Shown here piece by piece: positions 13,901-25,900 of a stretch of DNA of 64,000 nucleotides. The translations under genes were made by a program, and so were the position numbers. Source of the DNA: Kingdonia uniflora (Eukaryota > Streptophyta > Magnoliopsida > Ranunculales > Circaeasteraceae); the NCBI GenBank assembly GCA_014058105.1, contig JACGCM010001796.1:124001-188000 (forward strand). The letters run 5' to 3'. Positions within the stretch are counted from its first letter, which is position 1, and each line of letters opens with the position of its first letter. The notes beneath the pieces are model-generated. The model was not told the DNA's origin. It ran no database searches and saw only the letters and a program-made list of their open reading frames with translations.

Positions 13901-16900
13901 CAGACATTAGAGAACCTAAAAGGGGCAACTCCTCTATCGATGTCAGTCAGAATGGTAACATGCATTGGAGCGTGATCTGAGAGATTACAGGGAAGGCTAT
14001 TCACTTCAGATGTACCAAACTCATTAATCCAATTTTAATTGACCATAGATTATATCTGCTCCTTTTTAGTAATTAGTCCAAGTATATTCAACTCCTTTCC
14101 ACTTGAGATCAGTCACTGCAATTTGATCAATAAGCCCCCTTAATGGAGCCATATCTCCATTAGCTGGTTGATCTCTACCCACTTTTTCACTAGCATAAGC
14201 CACACAATTATAATTTCTAGCAAGAATCCCACAATCCAAGGCAGCTAATTCTGGTTGCTGAGATTTACTAAGTAATCCCTAAGTTGCAATCTATTTCTAG
14301 GCAACATTTGAGGCATATTTACAAGAGAGGAAGAATTCTTTCTTTGATTCATGCAAAGTAACTTTAACTGTAATTACCTGGGGAGACATTGAGAGGACAA
14401 CAACATTCATCTTTTCTGCATTCCAAAACATCATCATTCTACTACTTGCAGAATATAAATAGTTGTTAACATTGCTCCAGAGATGGGCTATGTTCTTCTT
14501 TAATCTATCATAATTTTCATCTTTAATTTTGGTCTCTAACAGCCCCACAAAACCAAATTTATTAACCCTCATAAAATTCTTAACCTCTTCCTGCATTTGA
14601 GGCCTATTTAGACCTCTAACATTCCATATTATTAGCTTAGACATCAATAACAAAGGAAGATTTCTTCACTTTACCACTAACTCTCTACCTTTCCTTACAT
14701 CAATAACAAAGGAAGATTTCTTTACTTTACCACTAACTCTCTACCTTTCCTTTTCTCTACCAATTTTAGCTTTTCTTTGCACTTTTCCTCTGATCTCTAG
14801 TAAGGCATCCCCAGCATCAGACTTTAACTTGTCAAAATCCAGCTTTGGGCCCATATTACATTGATTTTGTGGTGTGCTAGCTGAAGAAGGTTTAGAAGTA
14901 CTTGGTGTTTCAGGAGAATTTGGTATGTCTTCTTCTTCTTTATCTGTATGTGTATTAGATTCAGACTCTTTTGTTGAGGTATCACTTTGTTTCCCTTTGT
15001 CAACTCTAGTATCAGACTTTTTGGAGCTTTTAGATCTGAATGTGTGTGGGTCCTTTACCTTTATCTGAAGATTCAGCTCTGTCTAATTCCTTAGGGTGTT
15101 TTACCTCATCAATCTTCTTTTCCCCATTCATTTATGGTGTCCCTTGCTTTAAATTCTGTTCAACTTTCTTCTTCCATACTTGTGCCTGTATTTTTGCTTT
15201 CTTATTTTCAGGTTTCTTAGCTTTTCCATACCGGTTGGTGTAATGACCAAAAATATTACACTCCTCACAGCAAGGTGGTTTCCATGGGTATTCAACACTG
15301 ATTTATGTTAAGACACCATCCCCTCTATCAACCAAAATTGAGGCAGGTAGTGTATGATCTGGTGTAACTTCAATACAAACCTTTGCAAAGGACATTCTTG
15401 TCTGACTTTCAGTTGCATTATCAAGGCACAGGGGCTTCCCAATTGCACTGGCTATGTAACTCAATGCTTTAGATGACCAACAATGCTTTGGTAAATTGAA
15501 GAATTTAACCCAAATAGGTATGGTGTTAAGTTTGCTAAAATCAATATCACTAAATGCTTTCCACTTTTGCACCATAAAATACTTTTCACCAATATGCCAA
15601 GGTCCTTCAATGACCTTATCTCTTGATTTCAAATCTCCAAATTTGAAATTATAGACTTGATTTCGCATTGACATACTCAAGGGTCTTTCACACCCCACAA
15701 TGCTCTAACCCTGTCTCTTACCATGTAAAAAGGAATCCCTGATCCCACAAAATATCCAGTTATTGTATCCTGCCATTTTGAAATCCCTTCATCAATCACC
15801 TCCTTTGGTAGTTTAAGTACAAATTTCCCCTTATCCAAACTAAATGAAGGTTCATGGTAGTCAAGTCTAATTTTTTTCTTTGGAGGAGTATTTGTTTGTG
15901 ATCACCGAGGCATCGCTTACCATCCCCTCACCCATTGAAGAATCAACCATCCCCTCACTCATTGAAGAATCAACCGCCCTGAATAGCCAAAGCATAAAGC
16001 ATAATTCATCTGGACATTTCCTCAAATACCTTGCATGTCTGGTATCTACTGTAACTAAGACGAAGTTTCACCATTGTTAGACAAACTTGATTGATTATGA
16101 TCAGGCTACATTTGATTTCTCCTTATCTATTGATTGATGATCCACACCACTCTTTGAAATTGATTTTGCGTTCGCAGACGAAGCTTCCATACCAATTTAG
16201 TGAAAACCGGTCACAAACTACATTTTCGGGTTAAAATTTGATCGATTTGAGATGAATTAAACACTTTAGAAGATCAGATCGAGCAAATCGCACTCAAATT
16301 TGTGGAGAACTGAAGATGATCTAAAAAATTCGAAAGTTAGACGCGCGCCGTACTATTGCGCGTACCATTCCCTGATAACTTGCTTTTTGTTTTGGGATTC
16401 CCTAAAACACGTCTTGGATTTACTATTAAGTTGCAAGCAACTTGTAAATTGAAGACCCCAAAACAACTAGAGGAAAAAAAAACACATGCGGGTGGAGGCA
16501 GTGAGGGATTATTTTAAGAGAAGATAAAAGTTAGTAATACTTAGCAGGTCCTTTTTTTATTTTTATCTCTTAAAAAAACAAAAGTTTATGACACTCTTTG
16601 ATGTTTTATTGCCATTTTAGAATGAGATTGTGAGCTGAGCTGAAACACAGTGAAGGAAAACCATTACCATATGGCATTGGAATCAGACCCCCTATAGGTG
16701 AGTAAATGGTGTTGATTGGGCGTTGTTAAGTCTGTAAGGCTTTTCAATTATTAATATGCCAGTGGAGTCAAATGTACTTGGTTTGAGTTTCATTCATTGA
16801 TGACTCTTGTTCCCATGAGGGAGCAAAACCCTATGTCTACCAACCTATCTTCTAAGGGTTCAGTTCCGCCTCACCAAATTGGTACTCATATTTATAAACA

Positions 16901-19900
16901 TAAAACCCGCGAGAGGTCAGAGATAACTGCAGTCGTCCTCGAGTAAACGATATAATGTTGTACAGCCATTGTACCGTCTTGATTGTGACTTTAGCGCATG
17001 CTACTTCGTTGACACTTCATCCTAGTTTTATTCTTGGCTGATGGTGATGAGTGACATTGAGCCAAAGTAGACATAAATGCTAGCTAGTCATGCACCAAAT
17101 CATTAGCTAAGTGCCCTCAGAAAGAAGCGAGTACCAATTTGGTAAGCTTCCTGTACTCAAATACCAAAATTTTACTATTCAAAGCTGAGAAGGGTATAAA
17201 TAGAGTATCACTTAAGAAGTAAGAAATGTTATTAAGGAACTTGTTTGGAACTAGATTACAATATAAAATAGGTGTACGTAAAATACCAGGGTAAATATTG
17301 TGTGGCTTCTGCTGCTGAGTAAATTGAAATTTGTGGACCCCACATGTCTGTGCGCTGTTAAAAAAAATCATCGACCATCAGCATATTACCTTTAGAAGAA
17401 TTATTAACTACAAACATAATACAGATCTCAAAACCCTATAGTATTCTAAACACTAAAATACAAACTTACACTCTTCCTTTTTTGCTTGATAAATGTAATT
17501 TTTATCGATGTAAGGGGACTAAAAAGATCAAAAAGAGAACTAGAAGGAAGCAAACAACAGACTCACGTCCGTTTAACATGGAAAAACCGAGGTCTCACAG
17601 AAAAAGAAAACAAAAACAAGCACCGACTAACGGCAAAGCACCATAATGTGGAAGTTATGATAATTTTACTCCACTTCACCACAAGTAACTCAAAGGAGGT
17701 TCCCAGACATATCTGTCATCGCTTCATTCCACAAAAATATGAGGCTTCAAGCAAACAATGACAAGCTCTCACATCTTAACCTTTCCTTTGAACTTCCTTG
17801 CGTCGTGATCAAGCCAAATTGCCCCATAATTAACTGTAGGAATCACCGCAATATCTTATAGGGATACACAAGGTTTCTCATTTTCCATACAATAAGAGTT
17901 CCTCGATATTTCTAAAATACAGCCACTGAATACCCACTTAAGTAAATGATTAAGCCCAAATATTCTTAGCGAAGGGACAAAGAGGAAAATGTGATTAATG
18001 GAGACTCACGTAGAAGAAGAAAAGCTGACCTTATAAATCCATGCTTGTGGAGGTTGACAACAATAAGAGGTTTATTCAAGAATAAAGTCCCAGCAAAGAA
18101 AGCCACCTCGGAAGGAAGCTTAGTGATGTGAATAGCTTGACGGAAGAGTCAACTTAAAAGGAGAGGAAGAGTAAGTTTGAAAATTACCTAGTTTGAAAAT
18201 TACAAGAACCTTAATTCCAAAACTAAAGAATTCTACTTTGTTCATTCTCCATAATCAACTATTTTAAAAAAGAGGCGACAAGATTTACTTAGGGAAAAAT
18301 TCTAAGCTAACTTCCTAAACCAGCTAGGAAAATAGATCAAAAACAACCAAAACATTAAAAAAAAAATTCCCTACTACTTTAACAGGTGGAACGCAATTGA
18401 AACTCACGATCAATTTCCTCTACTCAATGCCTCTTACCAAAAATGCCTAGAGAGGCGTTAATACCATAATATGTGTGTTCACTAACGCCTCAAAGTTTTG
18501 GTGCAATAGTTACTAATTAGTTTTCATTTCATACATATCAATATCTAATTGTTAGAAATCATTGCAAAGACAACTATCTTATTCCATTGCAAAAATGTAG
18601 AATATAATCAAGCCAATAAACATACTTATTGCAAAATAAGCATACCCAAATCAAAGAGAAAAACCAGTTTGCTCTTAATGTAATACATATCTCTAACAAA
18701 AATATTTGCGGCTGCGTTTTGGTTAGGCCGACGGGCCTAAAAGGGTGCCTAAACGTCGGTATAAAGGGCTCATACGATATGGAACGTGTCGGTTGGATAG
18801 GTTCAATAGGAGACCTATTGTTCAAAGTATGGTAAGGTGTTAAGACCCTAATATGAGTGTTCACTAACGCCTCGACATTTAATTGTAACAACTCACATCA
18901 AGAGGCCACATTAGAGCCTTACACATGTACGACTCGCACCATCCTCACCTCCTTCGAAGAATCCTACCACAAATTTAGATCTACGATAACCCTAACAAGA
19001 ATTACTTTTCCTTAGATCCTTTAACATTTACGGTCACTAACTCACTATAGAATCATTGTTGACTTGCAAAGCACCAACTATGGCTACCATATGCTCATGA
19101 CTTCATTGGCACGCCGATTCATGAAGCGCAGACATGCAGGGGTAGTAGGACGTGTGGAAGGGTGGGGGCAGTCACACCTATTCCGGTACCTATAGTTTAA
19201 TGGGGATTGTAGTGATAAAATCACGTCAATTTTAGATGGTGGTGTTGAAGCTATGTCAATTACGGTGCCAAAAGATATGTATACGGATGAAAAGTGTTAT
19301 AAAATACAAGCGGAAGCCTTAAACTTATAACAAAAATTGAATAACTTGATTTACTGAAAATTAAAGACAAAAGAACAAGAACAATCTCTCTCTAATCTAT
19401 CCTCCCTTACTAGGGTTTCTCTACTAAACTTTTAATGACTCCAACTATCCTCTAACTCTCCCATCTAGGCCTCTTTAAATAAAGAACCCTAGATTCCCAC
19501 TAATCCCACAACTCCCCCCAAAATAGCAATTACTGAATAAAAGACCTACTAAAACAAGGAAATAGAAAGTACTAAAAGTAAAAAAAAAAAGTCAATGTAG
19601 GAGTCGTGGTCGACTTTGGGGACGACCCACGATTCCTATCAAATCTCCCCGTCTTTGACAAATTTTAAAGGTAGGAGTAATCCAGAGCATAGGACAACAA
19701 CAAATTCTCCCACGGTACTTGCCGTACCCACTTGATTTGCTTGCAGATAGAAACACAACTTTTCGGCCGAAAACCCCGTGTATGACTTCGTCTTGAATCC
19801 CCAAGAACTGATTAAAAGTCTGACTTGGGTGTTCTTTAAACTCTTGTAACAATTGATCAATAGTGACACGGCCCTAGCCGGGACCGACTCTACGGCCCCC

Positions 19901-22900
19901 GGAGTGCAGCGGAATAAGGGACCGTGCGACGTACACGGACGCGAGGTCGGCGTGTACCAGCCATCTTCACTAGCCATCTTCACTGGCGCGGCGAGCCAGT
20001 GGCATGCAACCCACGGATGCTAGAGCGACATCCGGATAATCCTGGATACTCGTGAGGGGTCATCGAATATGTATTCGGTATAGGCAACAACGCTGAAGGT
20101 TCCCTCAATAATCCCTACAGCGTAATCTCTCACGACGCGCGCGAGGTACGGAAAGCACACCTGTCCTGTAGCGGATCGGGGTAGCTCAATATGCCGGTTT
20201 CCACATAGCGGACTCATATCTCAATAGGCGACGAGCCTGGACTAATTATATTGTTCATCTGTAAGGGGCGGTGCGTCTCGGATAGCCCGCGGGGCATAGC
20301 GGCGCCATATGAAGCCCTTTATTGAAAACCGGCCCGCATTGCGAGGCAATGTCCCCTGGCCTTCCCTAGGCCTAGGAGAACTCATAACTATCCCTTGTAG
20401 ATAGTCCATGAGCCGGGGTCCTTGATGACCAAGCATTAAAGCTCTTTTAGTCATGGGGAGGATCGGACCAAGGTTCCTCCTTAATATAGCTACTAAGTAA
20501 ATAGTCAACTTCCAAAAGGAAACGTTAAAACATGAGACGAAGCGTACTGGACCTTTTCGCCCCCATAACTGAATCCGATTGCGACGAAACTTGGCGTGCT
20601 GCTATATTAGGATATAGAGAACAAATACATTCGGACAGAACTCAAAACGCTCGGGTGGATTTGGCCGGCGTTCGGTAGGTCGTCACAAATAGACTTTCAA
20701 ATAATTGCCTCATCGTTGTACTCATCAATTATAGGAGGTTTGTCTCAATCAATGAATGGGAGAACCTCAAAATATTGTGAAAATGTAGGATCTCCAAAAG
20801 TGGCAAAACCCAAATTTGATGTTGTTTCCACGTTGCTTGTTATTGCTATTGCTGGAGTTGTTTTCTTTAATGAGTAAAGCATGTGCACCACACTAGCTGT
20901 TGGAGTTGCTTGTTGTGGTGGTTGTATTACACCCGGGTGTACCAAATCACCACTATTATTTCTTCCATACGATAACAACTCTAAAATTTTCCTTCTCCTT
21001 TTTCAAATCCCTCTCTGCTACGATATTCATCCCTGTTATTGTTTATCTTTCACTATCTTCTGCCCCATCATACCAACCACCCTCTTTCCAATAATGTCCT
21101 CTCTCATGCCAACGATGTCCTGCCATCAAAATCGCGGTTGTGGTGTCCCCAGCATTTGCCTCTATTGCAATGTTAGCCGGGTTCACGACCTTATGTTGGG
21201 GTTGGAACACCGGTTGATCGTGGAGAGTTGACCATAGTCATATCCGTGATCGAAAACTCGATCAACATTATCACCATTGCAGGGTCTTTCCCTAACTTGA
21301 CTAGAGTTTTGTTTCGGCTCGGGTCAGGTAGGTAGAGCTAGCTGGTTCTGGCTGATTCCTGGGTCTGGGTCTGAGTGAACTGGTTGGATCTGGCTAGTTC
21401 CTGGGCTTGGGCCTGGACCAAAAGAATTTAAACTGCTTAGCATATGTGCAACACATAAGTTGGGTTTGGTTTGTAAGAGGTATGATGCACCTGGTTGCAC
21501 CGGATCACTCCCAGTTCTTTCTCTTTCGCGACTGCAACTCGATTCGAGTGGGTTTGAGGGATAAAATCCTAAGCCTCCAGTTTCTGATTTGCAAAACTCG
21601 TTCCGGTGTCGACAATCCTCGGCTCAACCCCACACGAACAAGTACTCATCTTTCATCATCGAATTTTTGCCAATGCTATCACCCTTGCTGTGGGGTCTCG
21701 ACACTGCCCTGTTCCCCGTGGCCTGCATACCTTTCTTGTCTGGGGTACCTACACCAATCCCATAGTTGATTTGTATAGGACGCCGATCGAGACTACAACG
21801 GTGTTGGTTTTCTTCGGTTGCACTTCTTGATGATTGCACTTCTTGATGATTGGGGGTTTCAATCGAGGGGTTTCAATCACCAAAGTCGCGACCACTTCGT
21901 GGGACTTTGATCGTGAACTCCCCATCGCGTTATCGCCTCCTCCACTCACGATATCAATCACACGACGAGCCCCACTCTCCGTTGTTCCTTCGTGGTTGTT
22001 CATCTTTAAGTTTACTCCATCGATTCCCATCAATTCCTCGGTCACAACACCCTCATCATTCTCCGCAATCCTAACGATTGTTCTTACACATATTCTGTCA
22101 TGAATCTTCTTCTCACCTACTTCTACTTCATCTTCAATGACGTCGGCAAATCTTCCGTCACCATCGCAACTTGCGAAGGCACGCAATTTGGCAAGCATCA
22201 CCTTAAGTTGTTTAGACATCATCTTGTTCAATTCCGTAAGCTCCTTGTTAGACGCAAAAGAAAAAAAAATCCACAAAATCTTAGTGGCTCTTGTACCAAG
22301 TTGTTAGAAACTACAAGCGGAAGCCTTAAACTTAGAACAAAAATTGAATAACTTGATTTACTGGAAATCAAAGACAAAAGAACAAGAACAATCTCTCTCT
22401 AATCTATCCTCCCTTTCTAAGGTTTCTCTACTAAACTTTTAATGACTCCAACTATCCTCTAACTCTCCCATCTAGGCCTCTTTAAATAAATAATCCTAGA
22501 TTCCCACTAATCCCACAACTTCCCCCAAAATAGTAATTATTGAATAAATGACCTGCTAAAAGGAAACAGTACTAAAAGTAAAAAAAAGTAGTTAATTTAG
22601 GAGTCGTGGTCGACTGTGGAGACGGCCCACGATTCCTATCAAAAAGTGTTAACCTTTGGCGCAAACACGAGTTTTCAACAGTATATAGACATAGTATCTC
22701 AACTTAGTGGACTTCAAAAAACTAAAGAAATGTCTCTACCTTCTCCTGCTGCTATAAGTGACAGGGCATGAGCAGGGGATAATACAACTTCTTCCTTTAT
22801 ACCTTCAACGTATGTTCCCTGCAAGCAACACAATCATGTAATAAATAATAGCATTTACCTGAGGTTTAAGCTGATCTAGTTTAACTCTAGTATTTCTTAG

Positions 22901-25900
22901 CTCCACACTAATTAATTAATTGAATATAAAACGCCTCATAGCATCCATTGATTTTTGAAAAGGGACCACTTAAGAATATAAAAGAGAATAACCACTCGCG
23001 ATCTAGTTGTGCTTTGTGAGCTACACATGTCTTAAAAAATTACCATGACGGTTAACCACAATCAAACGGACTGATGTATGTTACCAATCAAGGTTTTCTA
23101 TCGTGCATCGTATTCCATACTTAAGTGCATAGCATCAATCATGATATCATGCCTAACTCGGTCAACATATTAAGGAATACAACAACAAGTCAACCCAAGA
23201 AAGAGACAGATTTAGTCTAAAGTAGAACAAGATTGGGAAGAAGAAAAAAAAGAGATCGGGGTGAACAGAAATCTTGACAAGAATTAGTCACCTCGACTTC
23301 TCGTGTGTTTTATTTGCATCAACTAAAGTAAATAAATAAAATACAAATAGGTCCTGCAGATTTTGACTAATCATTATCAACATTTAGATAATAGAGTTGT
23401 CATTAATTTGCGCAGTTTAGGTCGAGTGCAGAGAAAGAAAAAACTTTCAATTTAAGTATATTAAACGGCTTCAACACAACAACAAATAATACTTGCATCG
23501 TGAGAAAAAGTGATGGTATGTGATATAACACACCTATATCGCATGATAAGTGTGGAGAAATGAAAGATACCTGAAGGTCCTCTCTGATTCTCAGATTTTG
23601 GCCTACTGGATTTAGCAAGTCATTAACCACCTGAATGAAAAGAATCCAATTAAATCATTGGATCAAGTCACAAAAGAACAAATAAGTATCATAATGAATA
23701 TATATGGATAATACAATCAGAACCGAGCATTTTATCAGCTTTTAGCACCTTTAGAACACTTGCATGGGTAGTATGTATTAGATAATTATGCATTAAGCGT
23801 TCAGAAAAAATCTCAATATACCATAATGGAAGTGCAGAAAAAGAATTTGTAATGGAAAGACAAGGAAATCTCTTTCGGTTTGTTTATGTGTATGTGTGCT
23901 ACTAAAGTCATATAAATTTCAGAAGCTGCATTTAATTATTGACCAAAACGACTGTAAAGATTAGCCTATACCGAACCCGTCTGAGGTGACATAAAGCTCT
24001 TACATTGAGTTGCAACTCAGTAAACTCCAAAGATGAAATCTAAATCTAGATGAGAAGAATAACACATTAACTTGACTTAGCATTGAGGGAAATGAAAATT
24101 TACCTCATTGTAGATCTCCAAATATGACACACGTAGGAGAAATTCTCGGCTTGGAGTCTGCGTTGTCATTAGATGTGTTAGAACAAATATAAACTTAAGT
24201 GAATAAAATACTAAAAAATGAGAGATGTGCACGTCTCTAGAGACAACAAAACACTAAAGTCTCATGTTTTGACCAGAGTGTTATCGATATACACAAATGA
24301 ACCCTCTTTGGGTATCTTGAGGATGTTGTACGAGTGCAAACCCGAAAAGATTGCATTTTCAAGTCTCCAAAGACGTGCAAATTTTTCCACAAAAAAGAAA
24401 ATAAAGGTCTGTTCTAGAATACCTCTTGAATGACACTGAACGCATCCTTCACGGCTAATGGTATGATTCCAGGGGACCTCTGATCACCCTGTAATTTTTT
24501 TGTTACCTATGTTAGCATTCGGAAAGCATATAGTTCATATTTTAAGCTCAATATTGGTAATTTTATCATTTTCAAAATGTTAACAGGACATATGAGCAAA
24601 ATATACAATTTATTCTGTGAAGAGACCTCAATGATTTAAAAATCAGGGGAAGCATACAAAGAACAGAAGTGATAATTGCTCGATAACAGGGCAATTAAAT
24701 TTATTCTTTACAAGCTATACTCGCTTTCTCTTTAGAAGCTAAAGTTTAACTCTCATTTTTCCTAGAAACCTCAAGCAGGAGGCAAGCATCCATCTAACTA
24801 CTGAGTCTTGAATCTCACCCCTCTTGACAACCTGTATGTACAGGCGCGATAAAATATGGCTGCATAAGTATTAAAAATAACCATATCCAGAGTTTTTGCC
24901 TTCCCCTCAAAATGACATGCATTTTTGCTCCTTCCACAAAAGTTGCTGGCATAGGATTCCTAAATGCTTCCAGATTTCTCCCTGAAAATTTTTGCTAACC
25001 CTTTAAGGAAATCATAAAATCACTCCAAAATGCCCAATATATGCTGAAGAGATCTAAACATGTTCTCACACGTTGAAGAAGAATGTTATTTCATTGCTCC
25101 ATACAGAAAACAATCCCAACACATGGATTAGTCCAGGGATCCAGAGATTTTGCCAAAGGCCTAAGCCATATTCTTCTTAGCTAGAGTTAATAACGAGTGA
25201 GAAGTAGACCGCATCGCATTTGTAGCTAGTATGTGCAGCGTACTCAATCATACTAACAGCCTAAAATATTCAATTTACATCTCTCTTCTGATAAGGTTGA
25301 AAAAGTTAGAAATCAAGTAAACTTTGGCAAGGACAATCTTTATAATGAGAAGATTCTCCTTGTTGACACCTTATATATTTCCAGATGACCGCCTAAAGTA
25401 TGAGTCCTTTACTGTGTCACAAAACGTTCCAATGTCATAGAGAGAGAGAGAGAGAGAATATCTCACATGCATCGTATGGGTCTTCCCACTGCTGGTCACG
25501 CCATAAGCAAAAATTGTGCCTATAATGACAAAGAACAAAAGAAAAACAACTTATTGAAAATCTATACAATAAATAATCTCCAAAATTATCAAAAAGTTGG
25601 GTCTCAAGAAAGTACTAAAGTGAGATCTAGATGCAAACTCTTTTTTGCAGTTGTTTTGTTATGTAAAAAAAATATCGATAAAACTAGTAATAATTAGAGT
25701 AAAAAGAACCCAAAATGGCATTCATAATTTCACCCATTATTAATAATCATACCTAAATCTAGTTCCAGAGAGTCAATGTACAGGGACCAGGGTCAACTCA
25801 GCCTGACCCAATCACCCAGTTTAATCCAGTCAAACTTTTAGTTTGGAATTATAATCCCACTTGAACCAGTTTGACTAAATTACCATATTGGACCAGTTTG

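Larger units (their letters stand above)
11124..16407 (-). mobile_element. LINE retrotransposon with a 14-bp target duplication and a nested element
   Basis: Insertion in the kinesin intron 10117-17286. The target duplication CACGTCTTGGATTT is exact at 11110-11123 and 16408-16421. The 3' end on the minus strand is a poly-A-like tail (plus-strand TTTTATTTTTTATTTTTT at 11121). In element order there is ORF1 (DUF4283 plus a zinc knuckle, about 15880-14700), an endonuclease start (14653) and its SDH motif (near 13980), then the region after RT (12621-11370). The RT palm itself is missing where the hAT-like element 12648-13425 sits. Many stops show the copy is dead. Confidence 0.88.
19295..22641 (-). 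mobile_element. non-autonomous LTR retrotransposon (LARD/TRIM-like)
   Basis: Insertion in the kinesin intron 17355-22739 with target duplication AAAAG at 19290-19294 and 22642-22646. LTRs are 19295-19641 (3') and 22302-22641 (5'). On the minus strand the 5' LTR is followed by TTGGTACAAGAGCCA, resembling an initiator-Met tRNA primer site. The 3' LTR is preceded by the polypurine tract GACGGGGAGATT. The internal 2.66 kb holds one ORF but no pol genes, and 824 bp of it is a nested solo LTR. It is related to the element at 1-1859. Confidence 0.88.

Noticed and set aside
19592..20508. Apparent GC-rich coding gene on the minus strand with proteins up to 114 residues in one frame
   Set aside because: Its limits match a solo LTR with exact AATAG duplications (19864-20687) nested in another LTR element. 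No host domain is recognisable.
10117..22739. Loss of the kinesin switch I exon
   Set aside because: At first no SSRSH exon was evident in this transposon-filled stretch. It is present at 17287-17354 with proper splice sites and phase.
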